The notes: generated from the sequence alone by a model not told the origin. 64,000 nt of DNA from Lolliginicoccus lacisalsi (GCF_014841105.1 NZ_JACYWE010000005.1:1-64000); one strand, 5' to 3'. Numbered from the stretch's first letter, positions 36,225-45,202 are shown. Numbers and translations are program-made.

Positions 36225-38182
36225 CTCAGCCGCTCACTCGCCAGATCATCGCGCTACGCGTCCTCATCCTGATCGCAGCGCTGCTCGGACTGAACTACAT
36301 CATCTGGAGATGGATGTTCTCGGTCGCATGGCCGGCCTGGTACATCGCGGTTCCCCTCGTCATCGCCGAGACCTACAGCCTGATCGACTCGCTCCTGTTC
36401 GGCCTGACCATGTGGAAGCTGCGACGGAGGGGCGAGCCGCCCCCACCGCCCGCCGATGCGACGGTCGATGTCTTCATCACGACCTACAACGAGCCCCTCG
36501 ACCTCGTGCTGCGGACCGCCGAGGCCGCCCAGCGCATCCGCTACCCGCACACGACCTGGATCCTCGACGACGGAGCCAGGCCGGACCTCGCCGCCGCCGC
36601 CGAGGCGCGCGGTATCCGGTACCTCGTGCGCGCGAGCGGCTGGACGAACAAGCCGCGCCACGCCAAGGCCGGCAATCTCAGCAATGCACTGATGCAGACC
36701 GATGGCGAGTTCATCCTCATCCTCGACGCCGACCAAGTACCCAAGCCCGAGATCCTCGACCGCACCCTCGGGTATTTCGAGGACGACCGCATGGCCCTGG
36801 TGCAAACGCCGCAGTACTTCGTCAACGTCCCCGAAGGCGACCCGCTGGGCAGCCAGGCCCCGCTCTTCTACGGTCCGATCCAGGAGGGCAAGGACGGATG
36901 GAACGCGGCGTACTTCTGCGGCTCGAACGCTGTCCTGCGCCGCGAAGCACTCATGCAGCTCGGCGTCACCGGCTACGTCAAGGCGGTGGAGACCGATATC
37001 CGCCGCGCGCTGCGCACGGCGGGCAAGGTCATCGACAAGGCGCGCGCTGACCTCGACGGCACCTCGCCGCAGTCACGTGCAGCGCTCGACACGGTGCGCG
37101 CCGCGGTCCGGACCGCCCAGGAGGACCTCCGCGAGGGGCGAGCCTTCGCGGAGATAACCTACGACTTCCAGCAGCGAGTCGACGCTGCCGCGCGGGAGGT
37201 CGTCGATGCGGACGTGCGGGCCATGCGGGCTGACCTGGATGCTATCGCCGAGCTTTCGGAACTGGCGGATGAGTCCGACCCCGGTGACGGGTTCATCCTG
37301 GACGAGTCCTCCCACAGCCTGCTCACCCAGCGCGAATGGTCGCCGCTCGGCGCGATCGAATCGGTGCGCGCGATCGTACGAGCAGTCGACGTCGGTCGCG
37401 ACGCGGAAGCACAGCCGATGCTTCCCATCTCGACCATCTCCGTCACCGAGGACATGGCTACCTGCATGCGGATGCATGCCCAGGGCTGGCGTTCCGCGTT
37501 CCACAACGAGATCCTCGCTCACGGACTCGCGCCCGAGGACCTGAAGACCATGCTGACCCAGCGCCTGCGCTGGGCGCAGGGCACCGTGCAGGTCATGCTG
37601 CGGGAGAACCCCTTGATCCAGCGCGGCCTTTCCGCTGCGCAACGACTGATGTACTGGGCGACGATGTGGAGCTATCTCGCCGGTTTCGCCGCGATCGTCT
37701 ATTTCGCGGCACCGGTGCTCTACCTGACCCTCGGCATCATGCCGGTGCAGGCGTGGAGCGTCGACTTCTTCATCCGGCTCATCCCGTTTCTGCTGGTAAA
37801 CCAGCTGATGTTCTTCGTCGTCAGTCGTGGCACGCCGACGTGGCGCGGGCAGCAATACAACCTGACGCTCTTCCCCGTGTGGATCAAGGCCTGCTACACC
37901 GCCTTCCGGAACGTCTGCTTCGACAAGCCACTGGACTTCGCGGTCACACCGAAGACCCGGCAGCAATCCGTCGGCCGCCAATGGCACCTGGTGCGATACC
38001 AGCTGCTCGCCATGGCGATCCTGGTGGCCGCGGCGCTCATCGGCGCCGTCAATCTCGGGACAGGACTCATCTCGCCCCTCGGCTTCTGGGTCAACATCGT
38101 CTGGGTTGCCTTCGATCTCGCCATCCTCAGCGTGGTCATCAAGGCGCTTCGAATGAACAGGCAGCAAGAAGGAGCAGCATGA
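36221..38182 (+). CDS. processive family 2 glycosyltransferase (cellulose synthase-like) with a large helical insert
   Basis: 653 residues from GTG 36221, with GGGGAG upstream. Two N-terminal helices (about 12-30, 38-62) precede the GT-A domain: TTYNEP (88-92), DDG (116-118), DAD (169-171), GSNAV (234-238), TED (409-411) and QRLRW (447-451), the full D,D,D,QxxRW set of processive beta-glycan synthases. Four or more C-terminal helices form the channel. Unlike BcsA, about 150 charged, mostly helical residues (about 250-400) lie between GSNAV and TED. No PilZ domain is seen, so c-di-GMP control is unlikely and the partner switch may replace it. The sugar is unknown. Confidence 0.9.
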   Translation: MTQPLTRQIIALRVLILIAALLGLNYIIWRWMFSVAWPAWYIAVPLVIAETYSLIDSLLFGLTMWKLRRRGEPPPPPADATVDVFITTYNEPLDLVLRTAEAAQRIRYPHTTWILDDGARPDLAAAAEARGIRYLVRASGWTNKPRHAKAGNLSNALMQTDGEFILILDADQVPKPEILDRTLGYFEDDRMALVQTPQYFVNVPEGDPLGSQAPLFYGPIQEGKDGWNAAYFCGSNAVLRREALMQLGVTGYVKAVETDIRRALRTAGKVIDKARADLDGTSPQSRAALDTVRAAVRTAQEDLREGRAFAEITYDFQQRVDAAAREVVDADVRAMRADLDAIAELSELADESDPGDGFILDESSHSLLTQREWSPLGAIESVRAIVRAVDVGRDAEAQPMLPISTISVTEDMATCMRMHAQGWRSAFHNEILAHGLAPEDLKTMLTQRLRWAQGTVQVMLRENPLIQRGLSAAQRLMYWATMWSYLAGFAAIVYFAAPVLYLTLGIMPVQAWSVDFFIRLIPFLLVNQLMFFVVSRGTPTWRGQQYNLTLFPVWIKACYTAFRNVCFDKPLDFAVTPKTRQQSVGRQWHLVRYQLLAMAILVAAALIGAVNLGTGLISPLGFWVNIVWVAFDLAILSVVIKALRMNRQQEGAA

Positions 38183-38517
38183 TCGATTTCAGCACCCGCA
38201 CGGCTGATGGCGGAATCGCCGTCATCGAGCCCAAGGGCCGGCTCAATATGGTCGCGGCACCGCGCCTGCGGGAACTCATCGAAGCCACCGTCGACGGTGG
38301 TGCCAGTCGGATCGTCATCGACCTCGGCGGCACCGACTTCATTGACTCCTCCGGCCTCGGCGCGCTCATCTCGGGCCTCAAGCGTGCCCGCCAGGCTGGC
38401 GGCGACCTACGCATCGCTCGGCCAAACACGCAGGTCGAAACGGTGCTCACGCTGACAAACCTGAACCGGGTCCTCAAGGCATACCCATCAGCGGAAGAGG
38501 CGTTCAATGCGCGATAG
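38179..38517 (+). CDS. STAS-domain anti-sigma-factor-antagonist-like protein
   Basis: 112 residues, ATGA-coupled to the synthase gene. The STAS fold is complete: IAVIEPKGRLNMVAAPRLRE, then VIDLGGTDFIDSSGLGALIS. Phospho-Ser is expected in DSSG. It is the usual substrate of both an RsbW-like kinase (encoded next) and an RsbU-like phosphatase (encoded two genes upstream). Because no sigma factor is in the operon, it may bind the synthase instead. Confidence 0.92.
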   Translation: MIDFSTRTADGGIAVIEPKGRLNMVAAPRLRELIEATVDGGASRIVIDLGGTDFIDSSGLGALISGLKRARQAGGDLRIARPNTQVETVLTLTNLNRVLKAYPSAEEAFNAR

Positions 38518-38917
38518 GGACTCGACCCTGACGTTGTCCGCGGCCGCGCACCCCGACGCGATCGATGCCGTGCACGATCTGCTCGCGCATCTGTGGGAGA
38601 TCGCTCCGGGCGCGGACGACACCCATCGGATGCGATTCGAGACCGCCGTTGCCGAGATCGCGGGGAACATCGTCACCCATGGGCGCGACAGCGGCACGAG
38701 CTCCTTCTCCCTCGCCGTCGGCATCTCCGATGGCCTGCTCGAAGCCCATTTCCAGGACGACGGCACGCAGCACGACCTCGACGTCGCGTCGTTCGAGCTC
38801 CCTGGGGACCTCGCGGAATCGGGTCGTGGCCTCGCGATAGCCGGTGCCTTGCTCGACGAGCTGCACTACCGCCGCGCGCCCGGCGAGAACACCTGGTACC
38901 TAGCGATCCGCCTCTGA
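38507..38917 (+). CDS. RsbW-like anti-sigma-type ATPase/serine kinase
   Basis: 136 residues, GHKL ATPase fold. The N box is FETAVAEIAGNIVTHG, the G1 box is QDDGTQ (weaker than the usual DxGxG) and the G2 box is ESGRGLAIAGAL. It overlaps the STAS gene by 11 bases, ensuring equal synthesis. It should phosphorylate the STAS protein and hold it inactive. The altered G1 box raises the chance that it only binds nucleotide. Confidence 0.9.
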   Translation: MRDRDSTLTLSAAAHPDAIDAVHDLLAHLWEIAPGADDTHRMRFETAVAEIAGNIVTHGRDSGTSSFSLAVGISDGLLEAHFQDDGTQHDLDVASFELPGDLAESGRGLAIAGALLDELHYRRAPGENTWYLAIRL

Positions 38918-38933
38918 GAACGAAGCCACCGCG

Positions 38934-40892
38934 TCAGCCGAATGGCGTCCACATGAGGTTGTAGGTCCAGCCCAGGCTGACGAAAACAATCGCCGCGAGC
39001 GCGACCAGCGAATAGTGCGCACGCCCGAGCGTGCTCCACCACCCGTGCTTCCACGCGAGCACCGCCGCGACGGCACTGGCCGCCGCCGCCAGCGCGCCCA
39101 CGGTGACGGGAACCAGCAGCCAGCCGGGACTCGTGAAGAGCCACTGCTCGAGCACGGAGCTGTTCGCGAGCCCGTAGGCAAGAAGCACGATGAGCGCCAC
39201 GCTCGAGGTGGCAGCGACGGCAGCGATCAGCCGAGCGAGAAACGCGCCCCGCGTGCTGTCGCGGCGCGCGCGCCCCCGGACCCGCCGGATGGCCGCGGCG
39301 ACAGGCCAGGCGAGCACACTCAGCAGCACCAACGCCGCTGCGGCCCAGCTCAGCAGGTGCAGGCGTGGCTGCTCGTACCAGGCAACCTTCTCATACGCCT
39401 GGGTGGGATTGATGTTCAGCGCCAGCGCGATCACACGGCCGTCCTCCTCGACGAACGCGGCCATGTCCTCCCCGTTCTCGGCGACGAACAGCCCGTCGCC
39501 CGCCGGGAGCCACGTCTCGTCGAGCGCGGACGGGCCCTTGATCGACAGCGTGCCGTCATCGTTCGCGCTGACGCTGAGGTTGTCGAGGAGAGCGCGAAGC
39601 TTGGTGAAGTCAGTGGCGCTGTTGCGAGTCGTGACGAACGCGCCCTCATAGCGCGAGAGATCAACGCTCGGGTCCGGCGCGGCGCCTGGCCACGCGGATT
39701 CGGGAGCGAAGGCCTCGAGGAACTCCTTGACCACGGAGAACCTCAGGTCCTCCAGGGGATTGACGGCCATGCTCTTGTCGCTGTCATCGCCGTTGACCGC
39801 GACGAAGATGCCCCGGTCGAGCTCCGGCACCACGACGTACTGGGTGTGGATGCCGGGCAGGTCACCGCCGTGGCCGAAGCCTGGCGGCGGACCAAGCTGG
39901 AACTGCCAGGTGCCATAGCCGGCACCCGCCACGCGCGGATCCATGCCCGCCTGCCGAGTGAGCATCTGCTGCGCCGATCGAGGGGACAGGACGCGCTGCC
40001 CATCGAGCTCGCCCCCGCCCAGCAGCGCTCGCATGAACCGGGACATGTCGTCGGCAGTGGTCACCGCCGTGCCCGCCGGGGTCCCCGCGAGGTGGATCGC
40101 CTCCGTTGGCGAACCATCCGCGTAGTAGGTGGTCGCGACGTCCTGCTTGGCTCGCGCCTCGCTCACGGGAAGGAACTCGGTCGACGCCATTGCCAGCGGG
40201 CCAAAGACGTTCTCCGCGGTGTAGTCCTCGAAAGACGTTCCTGCGAGCTCCTGGACGACAAGACCCGCAAGGCTCATTCCGTAGTTCGAGTAAGCAACGA
40301 ACCGTCCCGGCGGCTGGACGCGCTTCATCGGTGTCCCCGCCACGTACTCCTCGAGCGATGGCACCTCCTCGGCACTGGGGGCGCCATCCGCGCCCAGCGC
40401 ATCCTCGAAGCCCGCGGTATGGGTCAGCAGATGATGCATCGTGACTGGCTGTCCTGGGAAGGTGTCCGCGACCTCCAGGCCCTGCCCGAGGTAGGTGTTG
40501 ATGTCCGCGCGCAGGTCGATGAGTCCACGGTCGACGAGCTGCAGCACCGCCATCGTGGTGAACGACTTCGCTATCGACGCGGTCTCGAACACTGTGGTCG
40601 AGGGCGAGATCCTCCGCTGCTGCTCGACGTTGGCAAACCCATATCCGGCGGCCGCGGCCTGCTCGCCGCCCGAGACGATCGCCGCCACGAGGCCGGGCGC
40701 GCCGTGCTCGTCGAGCAGCGCGGGAAGCCGCTCATCGAGGAAGTCCTGAGCGGCCTGCGGGGTCAGCTCGACCGCCGGGGGAGCAGGCTCCTGGGCGTCC
40801 GCGACCAGGCTCGACCCGAGCACCGCGACGAGGAGCGCTAGGGCGGTAGCGAGGGAAATGACCATGCTGCGGTGACGCCGGAGGGCAACCAT
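38934..40892 (-). CDS. beta-lactamase-type serine hydrolase with C-terminal membrane domain
   Basis: 652 residues from ATG 40892, with AAGGACTC upstream. A signal peptide (about 1-34) leads into a class C beta-lactamase/DD-peptidase-like domain: SxxK at 106-109 (SIAK), YSN (AYSNYGMS) and HGG (GFGHGGDLPG). After about residue 460 come a linker domain and four membrane helices. This architecture occurs in extracellular esterases/peptidases anchored to the membrane. It converges on the ATPase gene with 16 bp between stops. Confidence 0.9.
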   Translation of the reverse strand: MVALRRHRSMVISLATALALLVAVLGSSLVADAQEPAPPAVELTPQAAQDFLDERLPALLDEHGAPGLVAAIVSGGEQAAAAGYGFANVEQQRRISPSTTVFETASIAKSFTTMAVLQLVDRGLIDLRADINTYLGQGLEVADTFPGQPVTMHHLLTHTAGFEDALGADGAPSAEEVPSLEEYVAGTPMKRVQPPGRFVAYSNYGMSLAGLVVQELAGTSFEDYTAENVFGPLAMASTEFLPVSEARAKQDVATTYYADGSPTEAIHLAGTPAGTAVTTADDMSRFMRALLGGGELDGQRVLSPRSAQQMLTRQAGMDPRVAGAGYGTWQFQLGPPPGFGHGGDLPGIHTQYVVVPELDRGIFVAVNGDDSDKSMAVNPLEDLRFSVVKEFLEAFAPESAWPGAAPDPSVDLSRYEGAFVTTRNSATDFTKLRALLDNLSVSANDDGTLSIKGPSALDETWLPAGDGLFVAENGEDMAAFVEEDGRVIALALNINPTQAYEKVAWYEQPRLHLLSWAAAALVLLSVLAWPVAAAIRRVRGRARRDSTRGAFLARLIAAVAATSSVALIVLLAYGLANSSVLEQWLFTSPGWLLVPVTVGALAAAASAVAAVLAWKHGWWSTLGRAHYSLVALAAIVFVSLGWTYNLMWTPFG

Positions 40893-41030
40893 CACGAGTC
40901 CTTCGATTGTTCGAGAGGTACCTAACATTACCGGTTCGGCTTCGTCGAACCCTCGACCTCCTGCCCGGCCCGCGCCCTACACTTGGTGCATCGCGACCCC
41001 GCGTGCGCACTGATCGGATTGAGGAGCGCG

Positions 41031-41933
41031 ATGGCCTTCGGCGAAAGCGTAGCTGGGCGGATGCTCGGCACTGCGCGGGCGCTGGCCCAGGGCGCCACGG
41101 GAACGTTCACCCGGCCCCTCTCGGGCTTGATGCCGCGATTCCGTCCCGGCGACCTCGAGGACCGTGATCCGGACTCGATCCGTGAGCTGCTGCCCGGGCT
41201 GTGGCTGCTGATGAGCCTATGGTTCCGCCCGGACGTGCGGGGCCTGCACCACATCCCCGGGGAAGGCCCCGTGCTCATCGTCGGCAATCACACCGGCGGC
41301 CTGCAATCGCCCGAGGTGTTCATCTCGCAGCTAGCGATCTCCTCGTACCTCGGCACCGAGCGTCCGTTCTATCAACTCGCGCACAGGCTGGTGCTGAACT
41401 CGCCGTTCGCGTGGATCCTGCGCCGCTTCGGCACGGTCGAGGCCGACCCCGACAACGCCGACCTCGCCCTGGCCGGAGGAGCGGTGCTGCAGGTCTTCCC
41501 CGGCGGCGACTACGAGGTGTTCCGGCCGAGCTGGGAGTCAGCGAAAGTGGACTTCGGCGGGCGCAGAGGCTTCCTGCGCCTCGCCTACAAGCACAACGTG
41601 CCGATCGTGCCGCAAGTGACGATAGGCGGGCAGGAAACGGCGTTGTTCCTCTCCCGGGGGGAGGGGCTCGCGCGGCTGCTCCGGGTCGACCGCGTCCTGC
41701 GCCTCAAGACCATCCCCATCATGGTCTCGTTCCCCTATGGGCTCACCCCGCCTTTCGCGCCCTTCGTGCCCCTGCCCTCGAAGATCGTCATCCAGTACCT
41801 CGAGCCCATCGACATCCGCGCCGAGTACGGCGAGGACCCCGATTGGGACACCGTCTACGCGGATGTCCTGGCGCGGATGCAGGACGTGCTCACCGCCTTG
41901 CAGATCGAGCGGAAGCTGCCGGTGATCGGATGA
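41031..41933 (+). CDS. lysophospholipid acyltransferase (PlsC-like)
   Basis: 300 residues from ATG 41031, with GAGGAG upstream. The acyltransferase block I is VLIVGNHTGGLQSPE, a divergent NHx4D-type motif. Block III is FPGGDYEVFRPSW, replacing the EGTR type. Block IV is VPIVPQVTIGG. It probably acylates a glycerolipid. It is coupled by ATGA to an SRPBCC-FadD fusion, which could supply the acyl-CoA. The 138 bp upstream are shared with the divergent serine hydrolase. Confidence 0.85.
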   Translation: MAFGESVAGRMLGTARALAQGATGTFTRPLSGLMPRFRPGDLEDRDPDSIRELLPGLWLLMSLWFRPDVRGLHHIPGEGPVLIVGNHTGGLQSPEVFISQLAISSYLGTERPFYQLAHRLVLNSPFAWILRRFGTVEADPDNADLALAGGAVLQVFPGGDYEVFRPSWESAKVDFGGRRGFLRLAYKHNVPIVPQVTIGGQETALFLSRGEGLARLLRVDRVLRLKTIPIMVSFPYGLTPPFAPFVPLPSKIVIQYLEPIDIRAEYGEDPDWDTVYADVLARMQDVLTALQIERKLPVIG

Positions 41934-44023
41934 AGTTCGAGCACAAGATCGAGATCGACGCCCCGCCGGAGGTCGTGTGGGAGGCCTGCGCCGACCCAGT
42001 GCGGGTCGCAGGCTTCGTCGGCCCCGACATGACCGTGACACCAGCGCAGGCCGGGCAGCAACCAGCGCTCGACGCGCGCTACCGCGTTCATTTGAAGCTG
42101 GGTGCCGCACTGGTGGGGGGCGATGTCATCATCGTCGACTACACGCCCGCGCGCGAGTTCGCGTGGAACGCCTTCACCGGCGTGGATCATCGCCTGCGCC
42201 TGCGTTTCCGGTCGCGAGGAAATGGCCGTACAGCTCTGACGCTGCGCTTCTCCTACGACGCCCCCGGCGTGCTGGGCGCGGTGGCGGACCTCGTCGCGTA
42301 CCCGAGGGTGCACGCGATGTTCAGCCACGCGCTCGAAGCGGCCAAGATCAAGATCGAGCAGCAGGCGACACCGCCGCGCCCGCCGCCGTCCTTGCCGCGC
42401 CGCGCCGCGCAGGAGCTCGCGAACGCCAGCGTCCTCGCGCGCAGCGGGATCGTGCGACCGATGATGCCGACCACGCTCCTGCGTCTCGCGTGGGCCGCGC
42501 GCACATGGGGACTGAGCCTCGGCACCGCCGTCGCGGCAGGGGCGATCCGCAATGCCGACGCGCCCCTGGTCATCGACGAGTTCGGCACCAAGACCTACGC
42601 GGAGGTCGACGCGCGCAGCGACGCCATCGCCTGCGGCCTCGCGATGCACGGCGTGACCGAGAACGACACCGTCGCGGTGCTCGCCCGCAACCACGGCGGC
42701 CTCATCGAGGCCGTGGCGGCGGCAGCGAAGACCGGCGCGGACGTCCTGCTGCTCAACACCGGGTTCTCCGGGCCCCAGCTGCGGGAGGTCACGAGCCGGG
42801 AGGCCGTGCATGCACTCATCCACGACACGGAGTTCCACCACCTAGTGGCGGATGCTCCCGAGCACATGGCCCGCGTCCTCTGCGACGCCGAGCCCGATGA
42901 CGGGGAACCCGGCAGCGGGGCGCTCAGCCTCGCGGCCCTCGCCGACCGGTACCGCGGCCGCCGCCCACCGGTGCCCGGGCGATCGGGAAAGATCACCATC
43001 CTGACCTCCGGGACAACCGGAACCCCGCGAGGCGCGGCTCGCGGTGCCATCGCCGCTGGCGGCACACCCTCCCTCGAGGCGCCCGCCGCGCTGCTTGGCC
43101 GCATCCCGCTTCGCTCGGGGATGCGCATCGGTCTGGCCGCGCCAGCATTCCACGCATGGGGCCTCGCGAACCTCGCCATGGCCCTAGGCCTGGGCGCATC
43201 GGTGGTGATGCGGCGCCGGTTCAACGCCGAGGAGTGGCTCGCCGAGATCGAGCGCTCGAAGTGCGAGGCGTTCATCGCGATCCCGGTGATGCTGCAACGC
43301 ATCCTCGATCTTCCGCAGGACGTGCGCGACCGCTACGACACCTCGTCGCTCCAGGTCGTGGCGGTGTCGGGCTCCGCGCTCGCCGGCGACCTCGCCACAC
43401 GATGGATGGATGCCTTCGGCGACACCCTCTACAACCTCTACGGATCCACCGAGGTCGCGTACGCCACCATCGCCACCCCGAGGGACCTGCGCGCGGCACC
43501 GAGGACCGCCGGGCGCCCGGCACGCGGCACGACCGTGCGGCTGCTCGACGAGTCCGGCCAGGTAGTCCGGCAGGGCGAGACGGGGCGCATCTACGTCGGC
43601 AACGCCTACCTGTTCGAGGGGTACACGCGCGGCGGCGACAAGGAACGGATCGGCGGCCTCATGGCGACCGGTGACCTCGGGCGTTTCGACGAGGCGGGCC
43701 GCCTGTTCGTCGTCGGGCGCGATGACGAGATGATCATCTCCGGAGGGGAGAACGTCTACCCGCGGGAGGTCGAGGATGTCATCGCCAGCCACGCCTCGGT
43801 CGCCGAGGCCGCGTGCATCGGGGTCGATGACGAGGAGTTCGGGCAGCGCCTGCGCGCCTTCGTCGTCGTGCGAAACGGTCGCGAGCTCACCGCCGACGCG
43901 GTCAAGGACCTCGTGCGCGGCCAGCTCGCGCGCTACAAGGTGCCCCGCGACGTGGAGTTCCTCGACGCGCTGCCGCGCAACACCACGGGCAAGATACTGA
44001 AGAACAAGCTCGCGGAGCCATAG
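41930..44023 (+). CDS. fusion of an SRPBCC domain with a FadD-type acyl-CoA synthetase
   Basis: 697 residues. Residues 1-145 are an SRPBCC lipid-binding domain (KFEHKIEIDAPPEVVWEACA, MFSHALEAAKIKIEQQ). A Pro-rich linker (PPRPPPSLPRRA) joins it to a FadD12-like ATP-dependent acyl-CoA synthetase: ILTSGTTGTPRGA (P-loop), NLYGSTEVAYATI, TGDLGRFDEAGRLFVVGRDD and a C-terminal TGKILKNKL lysine. The natural N-terminus of FadD12-like enzymes (SGIVRPMMP) is inside the frame, so these are normally two genes. The SRPBCC part may hand fatty acids to the synthetase. Confidence 0.88.
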   Translation: MKFEHKIEIDAPPEVVWEACADPVRVAGFVGPDMTVTPAQAGQQPALDARYRVHLKLGAALVGGDVIIVDYTPAREFAWNAFTGVDHRLRLRFRSRGNGRTALTLRFSYDAPGVLGAVADLVAYPRVHAMFSHALEAAKIKIEQQATPPRPPPSLPRRAAQELANASVLARSGIVRPMMPTTLLRLAWAARTWGLSLGTAVAAGAIRNADAPLVIDEFGTKTYAEVDARSDAIACGLAMHGVTENDTVAVLARNHGGLIEAVAAAAKTGADVLLLNTGFSGPQLREVTSREAVHALIHDTEFHHLVADAPEHMARVLCDAEPDDGEPGSGALSLAALADRYRGRRPPVPGRSGKITILTSGTTGTPRGAARGAIAAGGTPSLEAPAALLGRIPLRSGMRIGLAAPAFHAWGLANLAMALGLGASVVMRRRFNAEEWLAEIERSKCEAFIAIPVMLQRILDLPQDVRDRYDTSSLQVVAVSGSALAGDLATRWMDAFGDTLYNLYGSTEVAYATIATPRDLRAAPRTAGRPARGTTVRLLDESGQVVRQGETGRIYVGNAYLFEGYTRGGDKERIGGLMATGDLGRFDEAGRLFVVGRDDEMIISGGENVYPREVEDVIASHASVAEAACIGVDDEEFGQRLRAFVVVRNGRELTADAVKDLVRGQLARYKVPRDVEFLDALPRNTTGKILKNKLAEP

Positions 44024-44066
44024 CGGCCGCACGGGGACAGCGACGGCACGGGGACCAGGAGGAGCG

Positions 44067-44426
44067 ATGTTCGACATACCGGATCCCATGTGGCCCACCG
44101 TGCTGCTCGCCGCCATCCTGCTGGGCGACGCTCTGATCTCCATCCGCCCACCACGGTTCGTCCGCGACTGCCTCGAAGGCGTCGGTTTCCCGCTCGACTG
44201 GGGATGGGCGCTGATATTCATCAAGCTGCTCGCCACGGCCGGGCTGCTCGTCGGACTAGCGCATCCAGGCATCGCCGCCGCTACGAACGCCGCGGTCATC
44301 GCCTACTTCCTCGCCGCGGCCTACTCCCACATCCGGGCGCGATACCTCGGCAGCGTGTTCTGGCTCAACTGCCTCGGGATGCTCGCGCTCTCCACAGCAG
44401 TATTCGTCGGCTCCTACCTCGTCTAG
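44067..44426 (+). CDS. DoxX-like membrane protein
   Basis: 119 residues with four membrane helices (about 8-24, 43-63, 70-88, 95-116), AGGAGGAGCG before the ATG, and the DoxX-like pattern WALIFIKLLATAGLLVGL. It starts 43 bp after the FadD fusion and is probably in the same operon. Function unknown. Confidence 0.75.
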   Translation: MFDIPDPMWPTVLLAAILLGDALISIRPPRFVRDCLEGVGFPLDWGWALIFIKLLATAGLLVGLAHPGIAAATNAAVIAYFLAAAYSHIRARYLGSVFWLNCLGMLALSTAVFVGSYLV

Positions 44427-44509
44427 CCGGGCTGGGCGGATTGGCTGGGTGGCGGGTTGGCGGGGGGGCGGGTTGGCTATGGGCTGGCGGGTTGGCGGCG
44501 CCCCGGATT
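44427..44509 (+). repeat. G-rich tandem tract preceding hairpin repeat copy 2
   Basis: GGCGGGTTGGC and close variants recur about three times, with runs such as GGGCTGGG and GGGTGGCGGG that could form a G-quadruplex on the plus strand. It starts at the DoxX stop, just as the tandem units at 15314 and 23309 start at stop codons. Confidence 0.7.
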
Positions 44510-45202
44510 TGTGCGGTTTTGCACCCTGTTTCGGCCGCGAGGGGGTGCATTTGGTAACACTTCCGGGGCGCGGGGGCCGGGGCGCGGGGGCCGGGGAGCG
44601 GCGCCAGGCGAGGTCGCCGCACCCGCATCCCGCGCGATCGCGAGACCGGCGTCCCAGCCGGGCGCGCGGCCATGCCCCGGCGGCGCGAGGACGGAAGTGT
44701 CGTGCCCGGTCCTCGCGAGGAGCCAGGAGACCAGGGAGTTCGAGTTCCACATGTCGCCCGTGCGCATTTCATCCCGGCCCCACGTCAGCAGCGGCGCTGT
44801 GCTCACGAGATCGAGCATTCGTGCCGCGCGCGCATCATCGTCGCTCAGCCGTTGCGGGCTATCCACGGCCTCGGTGATGTCGGGAATGCGACCGTCCCGC
44901 CAGCAGCGGATCTCGTAGCGGAAGAGCCGGAAACGTCCCAGCCAGCGTGCTCCGACCGGACCGACCGCGACGACCCCCCGCAGCGGGGCCTTGATGTTCC
45001 ACACGGGCCCCATCTCGATCGTGTGCATGTTGCCGCGGTGGGTGACGCTCAGCGCGGAGTGGTACAGATCCGCGGCCACCCGGTGGCTGAGCCGCGCGGC
45101 AAGCGCCTCGTATGCACGTCCGTTCCAGCGCACGACTCGACCGCCCGCCCCCAGTGGGAGCCAGTAGAGATCAACGCTCGATCGACCTGCCGGTGCGTCC
45201 AT
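44477..45202 (-). CDS. conserved actinobacterial hypothetical protein with a repeat-derived C-terminus
   Basis: 241 residues. The body is well conserved in style (VDLYWLPLGAGG, YHSALSVTHRGNMHTIEMGP, RFRLFRYEIRCWRDGRIPDI, DMWNSNSLVSWLLARTGHD, RAPGWDAGLAIARDAG), which I recognise as a widespread actinobacterial protein of unknown function. The last 40-50 residues (from about RPPRPG, through RGRNRVQNRT) are encoded by the hairpin repeat and the G-rich tract and look like junk. The natural end was probably near residue 195. The stop at 44477 lies in the G-rich tract. A structural role is unknown. Confidence 0.72.
   Translation of the reverse strand: MDAPAGRSSVDLYWLPLGAGGRVVRWNGRAYEALAARLSHRVAADLYHSALSVTHRGNMHTIEMGPVWNIKAPLRGVVAVGPVGARWLGRFRLFRYEIRCWRDGRIPDITEAVDSPQRLSDDDARAARMLDLVSTAPLLTWGRDEMRTGDMWNSNSLVSWLLARTGHDTSVLAPPGHGRAPGWDAGLAIARDAGAATSPGAAPRPPRPGPRAPEVLPNAPPRGRNRVQNRTNPGRRQPASP
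44510..44568 (+). repeat. dispersed hairpin repeat, copy 2
   Basis: The 59-60-bp element begins TGTGCGGTTTTGCACCCT and ends GGTAACACTTCCGGGG. It resembles copy 1 at 23376 (first 18 bases identical, arms conserved, loop diverged). Conserved arms with a changing loop suggest that the structure is kept. It lies within the 3' end of the hypothetical gene on the other strand. Confidence 0.8.

Noticed and set aside
36221-38182. c-di-GMP-regulated cellulose synthase
   Set aside because: The catalytic motifs fit a processive synthase, but no PilZ domain, BcsB-like partner or GGDEF/EAL protein is seen in the window.
39015-40841. 608-codon open frame opposite the membrane serine hydrolase
   Set aside because: Antisense shadow rich in Arg, without recognisable domains.
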